Shown: positions 29,450-38,272 of the stretch, piece after piece
Position numbering within the stretch: position 1 is the first letter of the stretch
Layout: every line of letters starts with the position of its first letter
Assembly (NCBI GenBank): GCA_002709505.1
Contig: PARB01000082.1
Coordinates: 1-39,014 of the forward strand
Source: Paracoccaceae bacterium
Lineage (GTDB): Bacteria > Pseudomonadota > Alphaproteobacteria > Rhizobiales > Stappiaceae
DNA length: 39,014 bases
Direction of reading: 5' to 3'
The notes under the pieces: model-generated
What the model was told of the DNA's origin: nothing
Seen by the model: only the letters and a program-made list of their open reading frames with translations
Database searches by the model: none
Translations under genes and position numbers: made by a program

Positions 29450-29469
29450 CCAAGTATCGGTACACTTGG
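29450..29469. repeat. Inverted repeat at the left edge of the AT-rich insert
   Basis: CCAAGT and ACTTGG flank an 8-base loop exactly at the switch from GC-rich duplicated sequence to AT-rich DNA. It might be a scar or end of the inserted element, or chance. No matching copy is seen at the right edge. Confidence 0.3.
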
Positions 29470-29547
29470 CAATCAAGAGAATAATATTCATATTCAATCA
29501 TTGCAAATCCTCAACAACAAGCCATCCAAAACTGATAAATATAAAAA

Positions 29548-30213
29548 TTGCATAATACATATTCTCGGATCAACACAACGCACCCAATCAAAAGGAATTA
29601 TGCACCGGTGAGAGAACTATCAGATTTTGAGAAAGAACAAATATCAATCAACAAAATTACCTCTCAGGCAAATCGCCTATCCGCTATTGCCGCAATAGCA
29701 GGTGTCGCTCTGGGAGCAATAGGAATCGGAATAGCGTTACTCGCTTACACTCATTCCGTAAGGATCGAACAAATTAAGATAAGGCCAGCATTGGAATTCC
29801 ATTTTGGCGACAACAATTCGGAAACGCTCTTATCAATAAAAAACGCGGGACTTGGCCCCGCTATTATACTTGGAATGAAATTCGAAAATTTAGACAAAAA
29901 TTATGAAGCGGTCGACCGACCTTTGGGGGATGATTTCTCTGCGAAAGTTATTTGGATACTCGGCCTGAATGATTTTGTCCAGAATGCTCCCGACTCTGAA
30001 AGCTTCTCTGTGCGAATGCCAACGAAAGGCACAGTATTAGGCGCAAATACTAGCGTTGAAATCATAAATTATCGTGGCTACCAAGAAAGATTCATGAAAA
30101 TGAGAAGAGAATTAAAAAGAAAATTCGATGATTTCTTTATTCTAGGAAATATTACTGTAGAATACTGCTCTATAGATGGATATTTCTGCACGACTTCTAG
30201 CGCAAAATATTGA
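29548..30213 (+). CDS. Unrecognised membrane-anchored protein in AT-rich islet
   Basis: Up to 221 residues from TTG 29548. A GTG at 29608 (AAGGA 11 bases upstream) is an equally good start and gives 201 residues. Residues 30-60 contain a short amphipathic helix and then one membrane helix, LSAIAAIAGVALGAIGIGIALLAY in two parts. The rest is soluble and beta-rich: IRPALEFHFGDNNSETLLSI, NAGLGPAIILGMKFENL, TSVEIINYRGYQERF and ITVEYCSIDGYFC. Base composition and codon use are unlike everything around it, with many ATA, TTA, AGA and AAA codons against almost none in neighbours. The layout of one N-terminal helix plus an immunoglobulin-like soluble domain is common among uncharacterised accessory proteins. 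I cannot name a function. Acquisition by transfer is very likely. Confidence 0.65.
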   Translation: MHNTYSRINTTHPIKRNYAPVRELSDFEKEQISINKITSQANRLSAIAAIAGVALGAIGIGIALLAYTHSVRIEQIKIRPALEFHFGDNNSETLLSIKNAGLGPAIILGMKFENLDKNYEAVDRPLGDDFSAKVIWILGLNDFVQNAPDSESFSVRMPTKGTVLGANTSVEIINYRGYQERFMKMRRELKRKFDDFFILGNITVEYCSIDGYFCTTSSAKY

Positions 30214-30253
30214 ACATGAAGCCACCCTCAACCATCAACACAGAGATTTTATA

Positions 30254-30355
30254 GCCGATCGCGAGGCCGGCGCCGTGCCGCGCCACATCGTGAAGGAAGA
30301 CGGCGAGACCGGGATCGAGGGCCTGACCGCGACGGGCGTCTTCGCGGACGACTAG
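30254..30355 (+). pseudogene. C-terminal fragment of a second ATPase copy
   Basis: The plus-strand frame reads ADREAGAVPRHIVKEDGET and ends GLTATGVFADD followed by TAG. It matches the last 33 residues of the intact ATPase with a few substitutions. There is no start codon or upstream portion: AT-rich DNA abuts it on the left. It overlaps the stop of the intact cca gene through CTAG. This is the right-hand remnant of the disrupted duplicate. Confidence 0.88.
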
Positions 30356-30413
30356 CGCCTTGAACCTGCGGCCCCGGTCGCAACCGCGACAAGCGCTGCG
30401 CGATCGAGCGAAA
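30256..30413 (+). repeat. Right copy of the ~157-base direct repeat
   Basis: Partner of 29236-29392. Here the repeat runs into the 3' end of the intact cca gene, so this is probably the original chromosomal junction between the ATPase gene and cca. Confidence 0.88.
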
Positions 30414-31608
30414 ATCCGCTGTCGATCCATGCAGCCTGCGCCCGCGCCAGCGCCTCCCCGATGCCGGGTCCGGCCGGAACGCCGGCGGCAAGAAGGTCCT
30501 TGCCGGTCACCGGAAACACCGGAACCTCGGCCTCGCGCAGGCGCTCGAGCGCCGGCAGGAACACAGGGTCCTCAGGCCCCGTACCGGCATTCGCCCAGGC
30601 ATGCAGCAGGCCGTCGATGGCGGCCTCGCGGCCGGCGAGAAACAACAGGCGCCGGATCTCCGTGTCGCTCACCGGTGCGGGCCGCGCCTCGCCCCAGCCG
30701 CACGCAATGTCGGAGGCGCTGCGCGCGGCCTTCATCCGCTTGCGCTCCGCATTGGAAAGCCGCAGGTGGTCGGCCATGTCGTCCAGATCCGCCTCGCCGC
30801 CGTCGCTGAGGACGGCAAGCGCCAGTGCCGGCGAGCACGCCTCCGGTGCAAGCGCGTCGAGCGCGCGCAGGTCGCGGAACGGCCGCAGCCCGCTATGGGT
30901 CGCCAGCACCCGCGACACGATGCCGGCATCGCGCATCGCCTGTATCGTCTCGGCGGCACGCGGCGCGGAGACGAGCTTGCGCATTTCCATGCCGATGCGC
31001 TCCGCCGACAGCCCGGCAAGCCCGTCGCGAAGCTCTGTGACCGCCGCGATGCCAGCGGCATCCAGATCGCCGGCGCCATATTGGGCGTGAAAGCGGAAGA
31101 ACCGCAGGATGCGCAGATAGTCCTCCGCGATCCTGAGACGCGGATCGCCGATGAAGCGCACATGCCGGGCCTGAAGGTCGGGCAGCCCGCCGACCGGATC
31201 GTAGACGATGCCGTGACGGTCGCAGTAGAGCGCGTTCATGGTGAAGTCGCGCCGCTCGGCATCATGCTGCCAGCTGCGGCCGAAGCGCACCGTTGCGGAC
31301 CGGCCGTGGGTCTCCACGTCCTCGCGCAGGGAGGTCACCTCATAGGGCGTGCCCCGCGTGACCAGCGTGACGGTGCCGTGGTCGAAGCCGGTCGGAACGG
31401 CCTTGAGCCCGTGCGCGGCCGCCTTTTCCATCACCGCGGACGGCTCCGCCGTCGTCGAGATGTCGATGTCGGTGGCAGGCAGGCCAAGCAGCGTGTTGCG
31501 CACGGCGCCGCCAACCACGCGCGCGGTGTCGCCATCGGTCTCCAGCGCGTCGAAGACGGCCTGAAGCGCCGGCTCATGCAGCCAGTCCGCGGTGATCCGC
31601 GCGGTCAT
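30352..31608 (-). CDS. cca: CCA tRNA nucleotidyltransferase / poly(A) polymerase family
   Basis: This 418-residue class II nucleotidyltransferase starts at ATG 31608. The head domain has ARVVGGAVRNTLLG (residues 29-42) and the metal-binding DIDIST with Asp47 and Asp49. Then come FDHGTVTLVTRGTPYEVTSLR, RRDFTMNALYCDRHG and the RNA-binding DPRLRIAEDYLRILRFFRFH. It adds or repairs the 3'-CCA of tRNAs. Poly(A) polymerase activity cannot be excluded by sequence alone. It ends in CTAG shared with the ATPase fragment. It follows a DUF6111 gene by 11 bases in a conserved rhizobial order. Confidence 0.93.
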   Translation of the reverse strand: MTARITADWLHEPALQAVFDALETDGDTARVVGGAVRNTLLGLPATDIDISTTAEPSAVMEKAAAHGLKAVPTGFDHGTVTLVTRGTPYEVTSLREDVETHGRSATVRFGRSWQHDAERRDFTMNALYCDRHGIVYDPVGGLPDLQARHVRFIGDPRLRIAEDYLRILRFFRFHAQYGAGDLDAAGIAAVTELRDGLAGLSAERIGMEMRKLVSAPRAAETIQAMRDAGIVSRVLATHSGLRPFRDLRALDALAPEACSPALALAVLSDGGEADLDDMADHLRLSNAERKRMKAARSASDIACGWGEARPAPVSDTEIRRLLFLAGREAAIDGLLHAWANAGTGPEDPVFLPALERLREAEVPVFPVTGKDLLAAGVPAGPGIGEALARAQAAWIDSGFSLDRAALVAVATGAAGSRR

Positions 31609-31619
31609 CGCGTCGCGCC

Positions 31620-31880
31620 CTATTCGTAGCGGCCGGGAATGAACACCCCGTCGCGCAGTTCCGCCGGCTTGTAGACCTTTCCTTCCGGCAGCCCCTCGAA
31701 GGTGGCGAGCCACACCATGCCGGCGATCGCCAGAGCGCAGCCGCCGATCACCATCCAGATAATCGGTCCCTTGCGCCAGTTTTCGGAGGTTTGCGCCTTC
31801 TTGTTGACGAAGAGCCAGACCGCATACCCGATGAAGGGCAGCGCGAACAGGAACAGTTGGGTAAGAACAATACGCAGCAT
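31620..31880 (-). CDS. DUF6111-like small membrane protein
   Basis: This 86-residue protein starts at ATG 31880, overlapping the stop of the upstream pyrophosphatase gene (TGATG). Two helices are clear: IVLTQLFLFALPFIGYAVWLFV (about 3-24) and PIIWMVIGGCALAIAGMVWLA (about 40-60), separated by a polar loop with KKAQTSENWRKG. The conserved tail YKPAELRDGVFIPGRYE supports the DUF6111 family. Function is unknown. Translation is coupled to the CoA pyrophosphatase gene. Confidence 0.75.
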   Translation of the reverse strand: MLRIVLTQLFLFALPFIGYAVWLFVNKKAQTSENWRKGPIIWMVIGGCALAIAGMVWLATFEGLPEGKVYKPAELRDGVFIPGRYE

Positions 31881-32530
31881 CAGCGGCAAACCGTTTCGTA
31901 CAAGAGCCTCAGGATCCCGGCAGTCACGCCCCAGATGTAGCGCTCCCTGTAGGGCATGGCGTAGAAATAGCGCGGCTTGCCGGCGAGCATCCGGCTTTGC
32001 CGCAGGTGATTGGCCTCGTCCATCAGGAAGCTGAGCGGAACCTCGAAGACCTCGGCCACCTCGCCGGGATCGGGCGTCAGACGGGCCGCCGGATCGACCA
32101 GCGCCACCACCGGGGCCACCCTATACCCGGAACCGGTCAGATAGGTGGGAAGAATGCCGGCGGGCCGCACGAGACCGGGCGACAGGCCGATTTCCTCGTC
32201 CGCCTCGCGCAGGGCCGCGCCGAGCGGCCCGTCGTCATGCGGTTCGATCTTGCCGCCGGGAAGCGAAATCTGCCCGGCGTGGGACGGCAGGTGATCCGTG
32301 CGCTGGGTCAGGATGACGCTCGCGCCCTCGGCCCGTTCGACGACGGCGATCAGCACCGCCGCATCGCGGGGCGGACGCTTGGCGAAGGCAAAAGGTCCGA
32401 GGTCCGGATTGAGAATATGATCGCCGACCTCGCCGCGGGCGACGCGCTCGATGCGGGTGCTGGCATGGCGTGTGAAGGCTTCGGCAGAGGCCAGAAAGCC
32501 CCGGTCGCCGGCATCGGCGGCGAGGCTCAC
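31880..32530 (-). CDS. NUDIX CoA pyrophosphatase
   Basis: This 216-residue protein is read from GTG 32530, which overlaps the DUF1285 stop as GTGA. The CoA-pyrophosphatase form of the NUDIX motif reads LPGGKIEPHDDGPLGAALRE followed by ADEEIGL. It is preceded by VILTQRTDHLPSHAGQISLP, whose LLTxR...L..H.GQ(I/V)xFPGG pattern separates CoA hydrolases from other NUDIX enzymes. It cleaves CoA to 4'-phosphopantetheine and 3',5'-ADP. The frame is open further upstream but that region belongs to DUF1285. Confidence 0.88.
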   Translation of the reverse strand: MSLAADAGDRGFLASAEAFTRHASTRIERVARGEVGDHILNPDLGPFAFAKRPPRDAAVLIAVVERAEGASVILTQRTDHLPSHAGQISLPGGKIEPHDDGPLGAALREADEEIGLSPGLVRPAGILPTYLTGSGYRVAPVVALVDPAARLTPDPGEVAEVFEVPLSFLMDEANHLRQSRMLAGKPRYFYAMPYRERYIWGVTAGILRLLYETVCR

Positions 32531-33201
32531 GTCGCCTTCTCCGCGTCGGGCGCGGCGACCTCGGCCGGAACAGGGAAGAACGCGCCGCCGCTCCACACGC
32601 CGAGGCGTCCGGGCGTTTCGGGATCCTCTTCCAGCATGTCCGCAAGCTGATGCAACAGCGGGCGCGAGAACAGCGCCTCCAGACGACCGCGCACGGTGAC
32701 ATAGGGCTTCAGCCCGCCGGTCTCGGGCTCGGCGGCAAAGCGCAACGGATGATCGGCATCGACCCGCACCACATCGCCGACATTGGTGCGCAGCGTCATC
32801 ACCCGGTCGCTCCCCTCGCCCTCGGCAAAGAGTTCGACCGCAAGGAACGGCGCGTCGTCGACGGCGATTCCGATGCGCTCGACCGGGGTCACGAGATAGT
32901 GACGACCGTCCTCGTCGCGGCGCAGGACGGAGGCGAACAGGCGCACGAGACGTTCCCGCCCGATCGGCGAGCCGAGATAGTGCCAGCGCCCGTCGGCGGA
33001 GATCCGCATGTCGATGTCGCCGCAAAACGGCGGGTTCCAGCGCTCCACCGGCGGGGTTGTGCGGCCGCTGCCGGCGCGTGCAACGAGATCCACAAGGCCC
33101 GCGGGAAGTGTATCCGTCCCGTCGCGGCGAATGTCGTCCTTCGCTTTTTGCGTCAATCGAGTTGTCCCCGCCATGATTTGGCCCATACCCTGTTTTGACA
33201 T
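32527..33201 (-). CDS. DUF1285 domain protein
   Basis: This 224-residue protein is read from ATG 33201; ATGs at 33186 and 33174 are alternatives and none has a clear ribosome-binding site. Family features are PPVERWNPPFCGDIDMRISADG, WHYLGSPIGRERLVRLFASV, LRRDEDGRHYLVTPVERIGI and the later GLKPYVTVRGRLEALFSRPL. The function of DUF1285 is unknown. In many Alphaproteobacteria it directly precedes a CoA pyrophosphatase gene, as here with a GTGA overlap. It is divergent from the MoxR operon across 270 bases. Confidence 0.85.
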   Translation of the reverse strand: MSKQGMGQIMAGTTRLTQKAKDDIRRDGTDTLPAGLVDLVARAGSGRTTPPVERWNPPFCGDIDMRISADGRWHYLGSPIGRERLVRLFASVLRRDEDGRHYLVTPVERIGIAVDDAPFLAVELFAEGEGSDRVMTLRTNVGDVVRVDADHPLRFAAEPETGGLKPYVTVRGRLEALFSRPLLHQLADMLEEDPETPGRLGVWSGGAFFPVPAEVAAPDAEKAT

Positions 33202-33406
33202 GGATGACTCGAGCCGGCCAATCCCACTGAAAGGTGGGGCGGTGGCGATCCGGCGCAAGAGGGTGCGTCGCGATGCCCTCCCATCGGCTTACGGCGCGGG
33301 CGCGAGGCTGTCAAACCGGCTCGGTTGCGGCCTGGGCATCGACGGAGACGGTCTGCACCGCAATCCGGGTGCGACAGGAGACGCGGGACGGCCCATACTG
33401 GCAACG

Positions 33407-33448
33407 GAAGATTTGCGACAGAAGACTGGCGACAAAAGACTGGGCGCA
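33407..33448. repeat. Three tandem 14-base repeats before the MoxR gene
   Basis: GAAGATTTGCGACA, GAAGACTGGCGACA and AAAGACTGGGCGCA follow one another without a gap, ending 23 bases before the MoxR start. Copy 2 differs from copy 1 at two positions and from copy 3 at three. They lie in the probable 5' untranslated region and might be slippage products or protein-binding sites. Confidence 0.7.
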
Positions 33449-33471
33449 GAAGCAGGAAGGACGCAGCGGAC

Positions 33472-34476
<1,005 letters not shown>

Positions 34477-34482
34477 CCGCCG

Positions 34483-35430
34483 ATGGAGGGCCTTTCGCGC
34501 TTCGCATCGCCCCGCGCCGCCCCGGAGCAAGCCGAGGGAGAGGCCTGGCCGCAGGTGGTCGGGCGCGCCCGCGCGCTCGCCGACGCCCTGCCGGACCTTC
34601 TGGTCGAGGCGCGACAGGTCGCCATGACGGTCAATGCCGGCTGGCACGGACGCCGCCGCGCGGGCGCTGGCGAGAACTTCTGGCAGTTTCGCCCCTTCGT
34701 CGCCGGCGAGCCGGTCAAGCGCATCGACTGGCGCCGCTCCGCGCGCGACGACCATCTTTACGTGCGCGAGCGCGAATGGGAGGCCGCCCATACGGTGTGG
34801 CTGTGGGCGGATCTTTCCTCCTCCATGGCATTCCGCTCGCATCTTTCGCAGACCACCAAGCGCGACCGCGCGCTGGTGCTGCTGCTGGCGCTTGCCGACC
34901 TTCTGGCGGAAACCGGCGAGCGCGTCGGCCTGCCCGGCCTGCGCCGTCCGGTCTCCGACCGGCACGCGGCCGAACGCATCGCCTCGGCCCTTGCCCATGT
35001 CAGGGATCCGGTCAGCCTGCCCGACGCCCATGAAATCCGGCGGTTTTCCGATGTGGTGCTGATCGGCGACCTGCTCGATCCGCTGGAGGACACGCTGGCC
35101 TGGATGCACACCGTGGCGGCGACCGGCGCGCGCGCCCATGTCGTCATGCTGCTCGACCCGATCGAGGAAACCTTTCCCTTCACCGGGCGCACCGAATTTC
35201 ATGACCCCGAGAGCGGCTTCCGCCTGACCAGCGGCAAGGCCGAGGACTGGCGCGCCGCCTATACCGCCCGGCTCAACGCCCATCGCGAGACCCTGCGCGA
35301 TGTCGCGCGCAAGGCCGGATGGACCTTCCTGGTGCACCACACCGACCGCCCGGCGGCGGAGCCGATGCTGGTGCTGCACAGCCGCTTGAGCGGTCACCTG
35401 ATGCAGGACGGCAAGGGAGACGGCGCATGA
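34483..35430 (+). CDS. DUF58 domain protein
   Basis: This 315-residue protein has the core DUF58 motif GAGENFWQFRPFVAGEPVKR followed by IDWRRSARDDHLYVRE. Then comes a vWA-like strand TVWLWADLSSSMAFRS, whose DxSxSM is a possible metal-dependent adhesion site. The rest (LPDAHEIRRFSDVVLIGDLLD, HVVMLLDPIEETFPF) completes a Rossmann-like vWA fold. There is no membrane helix. It is presumed to work with the MoxR ATPase. It starts 6 bases after moxR and shares ATGA with the following gene. Confidence 0.9.
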   Translation: MEGLSRFASPRAAPEQAEGEAWPQVVGRARALADALPDLLVEARQVAMTVNAGWHGRRRAGAGENFWQFRPFVAGEPVKRIDWRRSARDDHLYVREREWEAAHTVWLWADLSSSMAFRSHLSQTTKRDRALVLLLALADLLAETGERVGLPGLRRPVSDRHAAERIASALAHVRDPVSLPDAHEIRRFSDVVLIGDLLDPLEDTLAWMHTVAATGARAHVVMLLDPIEETFPFTGRTEFHDPESGFRLTSGKAEDWRAAYTARLNAHRETLRDVARKAGWTFLVHHTDRPAAEPMLVLHSRLSGHLMQDGKGDGA

Positions 35431-38261
35431 TGTCCTTCCTGCCGCTCGGCTTCACGACGCCTCTGGCGCTTGCCGCGCTCCTTCTGCTGCCGGCGATCTG
35501 GTGGCTGTTGCGCCTCATTCCGCCGCGCCCGCGCCAGGTCGCCTTTCCGCCCGCGCGGCTTCTCGCCGACATCGACAAGCGCGAGGAGACTCCCGACAAG
35601 AGCCCGCTCTGGCTGACGCTGCTGCGCCTCGCGCTGGCGGCGGCGCTGATCATCGCGCTCGCCGGCCCGGTCTGGCGCCCGAGCGCCGATGCGCCCGCCG
35701 GCGACGGCCCCTTGTGGCTTGTCGTCGACAACGGCTGGGCCTCGGCCGGCGACTGGGAAACCCAGCGCGGAACGGCGGAGCGCCTTCTGGAAACGGCGGC
35801 GGACCAGGACCGCCCCGTGCTCCTCGCCGCCACGGCCGAGGGGCCGGACCAGCCGCTTGTCCCGCAATCGGCGCGGATCGCACTGGACCGGTTGCGCGCG
35901 CTCGACCCGCGCCCCTGGCCGACGGCCCGCGGCGAGCTCACGCTCGGCCTGCGCAAGGCGGCCACGGCTCAGGCGCCGGGCGCCGTGATCTGGCTGTCGA
36001 CCGACAGCGCCAGCGGCACCGACCCGCGCTTCGTGGAAGACCTGCGCGCCATCGCCGGCGAGGCAGCGCTGACCGTCTACACCCAATTGCAGAAGCCGAC
36101 CGTGCTGGCGGCGGCACGAAACGACGTCGACGCCCTGACCGCGACGCTTGTGCGCCCGGCCGGGACAACCGCGCCGGTCAGCGTGCGCGCGCTCGACCGC
36201 AAGGGCCTGGTGATCGGCGAAGTGCCCGCCGACTTCGGCGAGGACGGCACGACCGGGACCGTGCGCTTCGACCTGCCGGTCGAGCTGCGCAACGACATCG
36301 CCCGCCTCGAGATCGCCGGCGAGGCGAGTGCGGCCGGCGTCCAGCTGCTCGACGACCGGTCGCAGCGCCGCACCGTCGGGCTCGTCTCCGGCGCCTCGGT
36401 CGATCAGGCGCAGCCGCTGCTGTCGCCGCTCTATTATCTCGACCGGGCGCTCTCGCCGTTCACCGAATTGCGCCGCCCGCGCGTCGACAATCTCGACGAG
36501 GCGGTGCCGGCCCTGATTGACGAGGGCGTCTCCGTCCTGATCATGGCCGACGTCGGCCGCCTGCGCGATTCCGTGCGCGACGAGGTGGCGCGCTGGGTCG
36601 ACCAGGGCGGCGTTCTGGTCCGCTTTGCCGGACCGCGCCTGGCCGGCGGCAGCGACGACCTCATCCCCACACCCTTGCGCGCCGGCGACCGCACGCTTGG
36701 CGGCAGCCTGTCCTGGGACGATCCGCAGCCGCTGTCGGGCTTCTCCGACGCCTCGCCCTTCGCCGGTCTCGACGTGCCCGGCGATGTCACCGTCAACCGG
36801 CAGGTGCTTGCCGAACCGGGGCCGGACCTGTCGGAGCGCAGCTGGGCGCTGCTTGCCGACGGCACACCGCTGGTCACGGCATCGCAGCAGGGGCGCGGAC
36901 GCATCATCCTGTTCCATGTCTCCGCCGACACCGCCTGGTCCAACCTGCCGATATCCGGCACGTTCGTGGAAATGCTGCGGCGGATCGTGGCGCTCTCGGG
37001 AGCCGCCGCGCCCGCCGCCGACACGGACGGCGAGACGACGCAGACGGGGCGCGCATCCGGCGATCCGGCGTCGGTTCTGCCGCCGGTGCGCCTTCTCGAC
37101 GGCTACGGCCGCCTCGGGCCGCCGCCGGCCTCCGCCGTGCCGGTGGATCCGGCTGGCGAGATCGCCGCAAGCCGTCGCCATCCGCCGGGCTTCTACGGAC
37201 GCGACGATGCCCTGCGCGCGGTGAACCTCTTCAGCGCGCCGGAGGACGTCATGCCGCTCGACATCGAACCCTTGCGCAGCGCGGCCGAGATTGCCGCCTA
37301 TCCGACCCAGACGGCCAGCGATCTCAGGCCCGTGTTCTTCGTCCTCGCCCTGCTGCTTCTCTTCGCCGACGCGCTGGCGATGATCTGGCTGCGCGGCGAC
37401 CGCCGTCCGTTGCGCGGCCGCTTCGCCACCTCGGCCGGTGCGGCGCTGCTCTTGGTCGCGCTCGCCGCCCTGCCCGACAGGCCGGCGCTCGCACAGGATA
37501 CCTCCGCCGACCTGATGGCGCTGGACGCCTCGCTCGACACGCGGCTTGCCTATGTGGTGACGGGGGATGCAGCGCGCGACGAGGCGAGCCGCCAGGGGCT
37601 TTACGGACTGACGCGCTTTCTTGCCAGCCGCACCGCGCTCGAGCCGGAAGCGCCGATGGGCGTCGACATCGCGCGTGACGAACTGGCCTTCTTTCCGCTG
37701 CTGTACTGGCCGATCTCGGAAGACAGCGCCCGCCCCTCCCCCGAGGCACTGGCGCGCATCGACACCTATATGCGCAACGGCGGAACCATCCTTTTCGACA
37801 CCGCCGACCAGGTGTCGTCGGGCATTTCCGGGCTCGGCGCCTCGCCGGCCGTGCTCCGGCTGCGCGCCGTGCTCGACGGGCTCGACATTCCCCCGCTTGA
37901 GCCCGTCCCCGCCGATCACGTGCTGACCAAGGCGTTTTATCTGCTCGACAGCTTTCCCGGCCGCTATGCCGGCAGCCCCTTGTGGGTCGAGGCGAGCGAA
38001 CGCGATGCCGGCGGTCTGTCGGGGCGGCCCGTCAGGGCCGGCGACGGCGTGTCGCCCGTGCTGATCACCGGCAACGACTTCGCTGCCGCCTGGGCGATCG
38101 ACGAGGCGGGAACCTACCTCTATCCGACGGTTCCGCCCAACCAGACGCAGCGCGACTTCGCGTTTCGCGCAGGCGTGAACATCGTGATGTATGCGCTAAC
38201 CGGCAACTACAAGGCCGATCAGGTCCATATCCCCGCCCTGCTTGAACGTCTCGGACAATAG
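35427..38261 (+). CDS. Large membrane protein with BatA N-terminal domain and DUF4159
   Basis: This 944-residue protein starts at ATG 35427 (ATGA overlap). The N-terminal BatA-type domain has two helices (LALAALLLLPAIWWLLRLI near 12-30 and LTLLRLALAAALIIALAGPV near 63-82) separated by VAFPPARLLADIDKREETPD. A large periplasmic vWA-like and beta region follows, with another helix LRPVFFVLALLLLFADALAMIW near residue 633-655 and a hydrophobic GAALLLVALAALPDRPALAQ near 671-690. The final 240 residues, starting LDTRLAYVVTGDAARDEASR and including MGVDIARDELAFFPLLYWPI, are DUF4159. It may form an envelope complex with its operon neighbours; the function is unknown. Confidence 0.88.
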   Translation: MMSFLPLGFTTPLALAALLLLPAIWWLLRLIPPRPRQVAFPPARLLADIDKREETPDKSPLWLTLLRLALAAALIIALAGPVWRPSADAPAGDGPLWLVVDNGWASAGDWETQRGTAERLLETAADQDRPVLLAATAEGPDQPLVPQSARIALDRLRALDPRPWPTARGELTLGLRKAATAQAPGAVIWLSTDSASGTDPRFVEDLRAIAGEAALTVYTQLQKPTVLAAARNDVDALTATLVRPAGTTAPVSVRALDRKGLVIGEVPADFGEDGTTGTVRFDLPVELRNDIARLEIAGEASAAGVQLLDDRSQRRTVGLVSGASVDQAQPLLSPLYYLDRALSPFTELRRPRVDNLDEAVPALIDEGVSVLIMADVGRLRDSVRDEVARWVDQGGVLVRFAGPRLAGGSDDLIPTPLRAGDRTLGGSLSWDDPQPLSGFSDASPFAGLDVPGDVTVNRQVLAEPGPDLSERSWALLADGTPLVTASQQGRGRIILFHVSADTAWSNLPISGTFVEMLRRIVALSGAAAPAADTDGETTQTGRASGDPASVLPPVRLLDGYGRLGPPPASAVPVDPAGEIAASRRHPPGFYGRDDALRAVNLFSAPEDVMPLDIEPLRSAAEIAAYPTQTASDLRPVFFVLALLLLFADALAMIWLRGDRRPLRGRFATSAGAALLLVALAALPDRPALAQDTSADLMALDASLDTRLAYVVTGDAARDEASRQGLYGLTRFLASRTALEPEAPMGVDIARDELAFFPLLYWPISEDSARPSPEALARIDTYMRNGGTILFDTADQVSSGISGLGASPAVLRLRAVLDGLDIPPLEPVPADHVLTKAFYLLDSFPGRYAGSPLWVEASERDAGGLSGRPVRAGDGVSPVLITGNDFAAAWAIDEAGTYLYPTVPPNQTQRDFAFRAGVNIVMYALTGNYKADQVHIPALLERLGQ

Positions 38262-38272
38262 GAGCGCCGCTT

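Noticed and set aside
29316..29555. A 79-codon plus-strand frame starting at the ATPase 3' end
   Set aside because: It joins the ATPase tail, cca remnant and internal fragment out of their coding frames; a by-product of the rearrangement.
29588..29610. A three-codon ORF (ATG CAC CGG TGA) overlapping the possible GTG start at 29608
   Set aside because: Too short to judge; a chance ATG behind AAGGA is just as likely as a mini-leader.
28217..30213. ATPase plus membrane protein as a two-gene defence system
   Set aside because: The genes are separated by broken duplicate fragments, differ completely in composition, and the ATPase lacks a nuclease partner domain. There is no positive evidence for joint function.
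30197..30430. A 77-codon minus-strand frame at the right edge of the islet
   Set aside because: It is out of frame with cca and overlaps the real C-terminus of cca and the ATPase fragment.
35394..37919. An 841-codon minus-strand frame opposite the BatA/DUF4159 gene
   Set aside because: Composition is that of an antisense shadow (Arg/Gly/Ala/His) and the plus strand encodes a well-supported operon with ATGA couplings.
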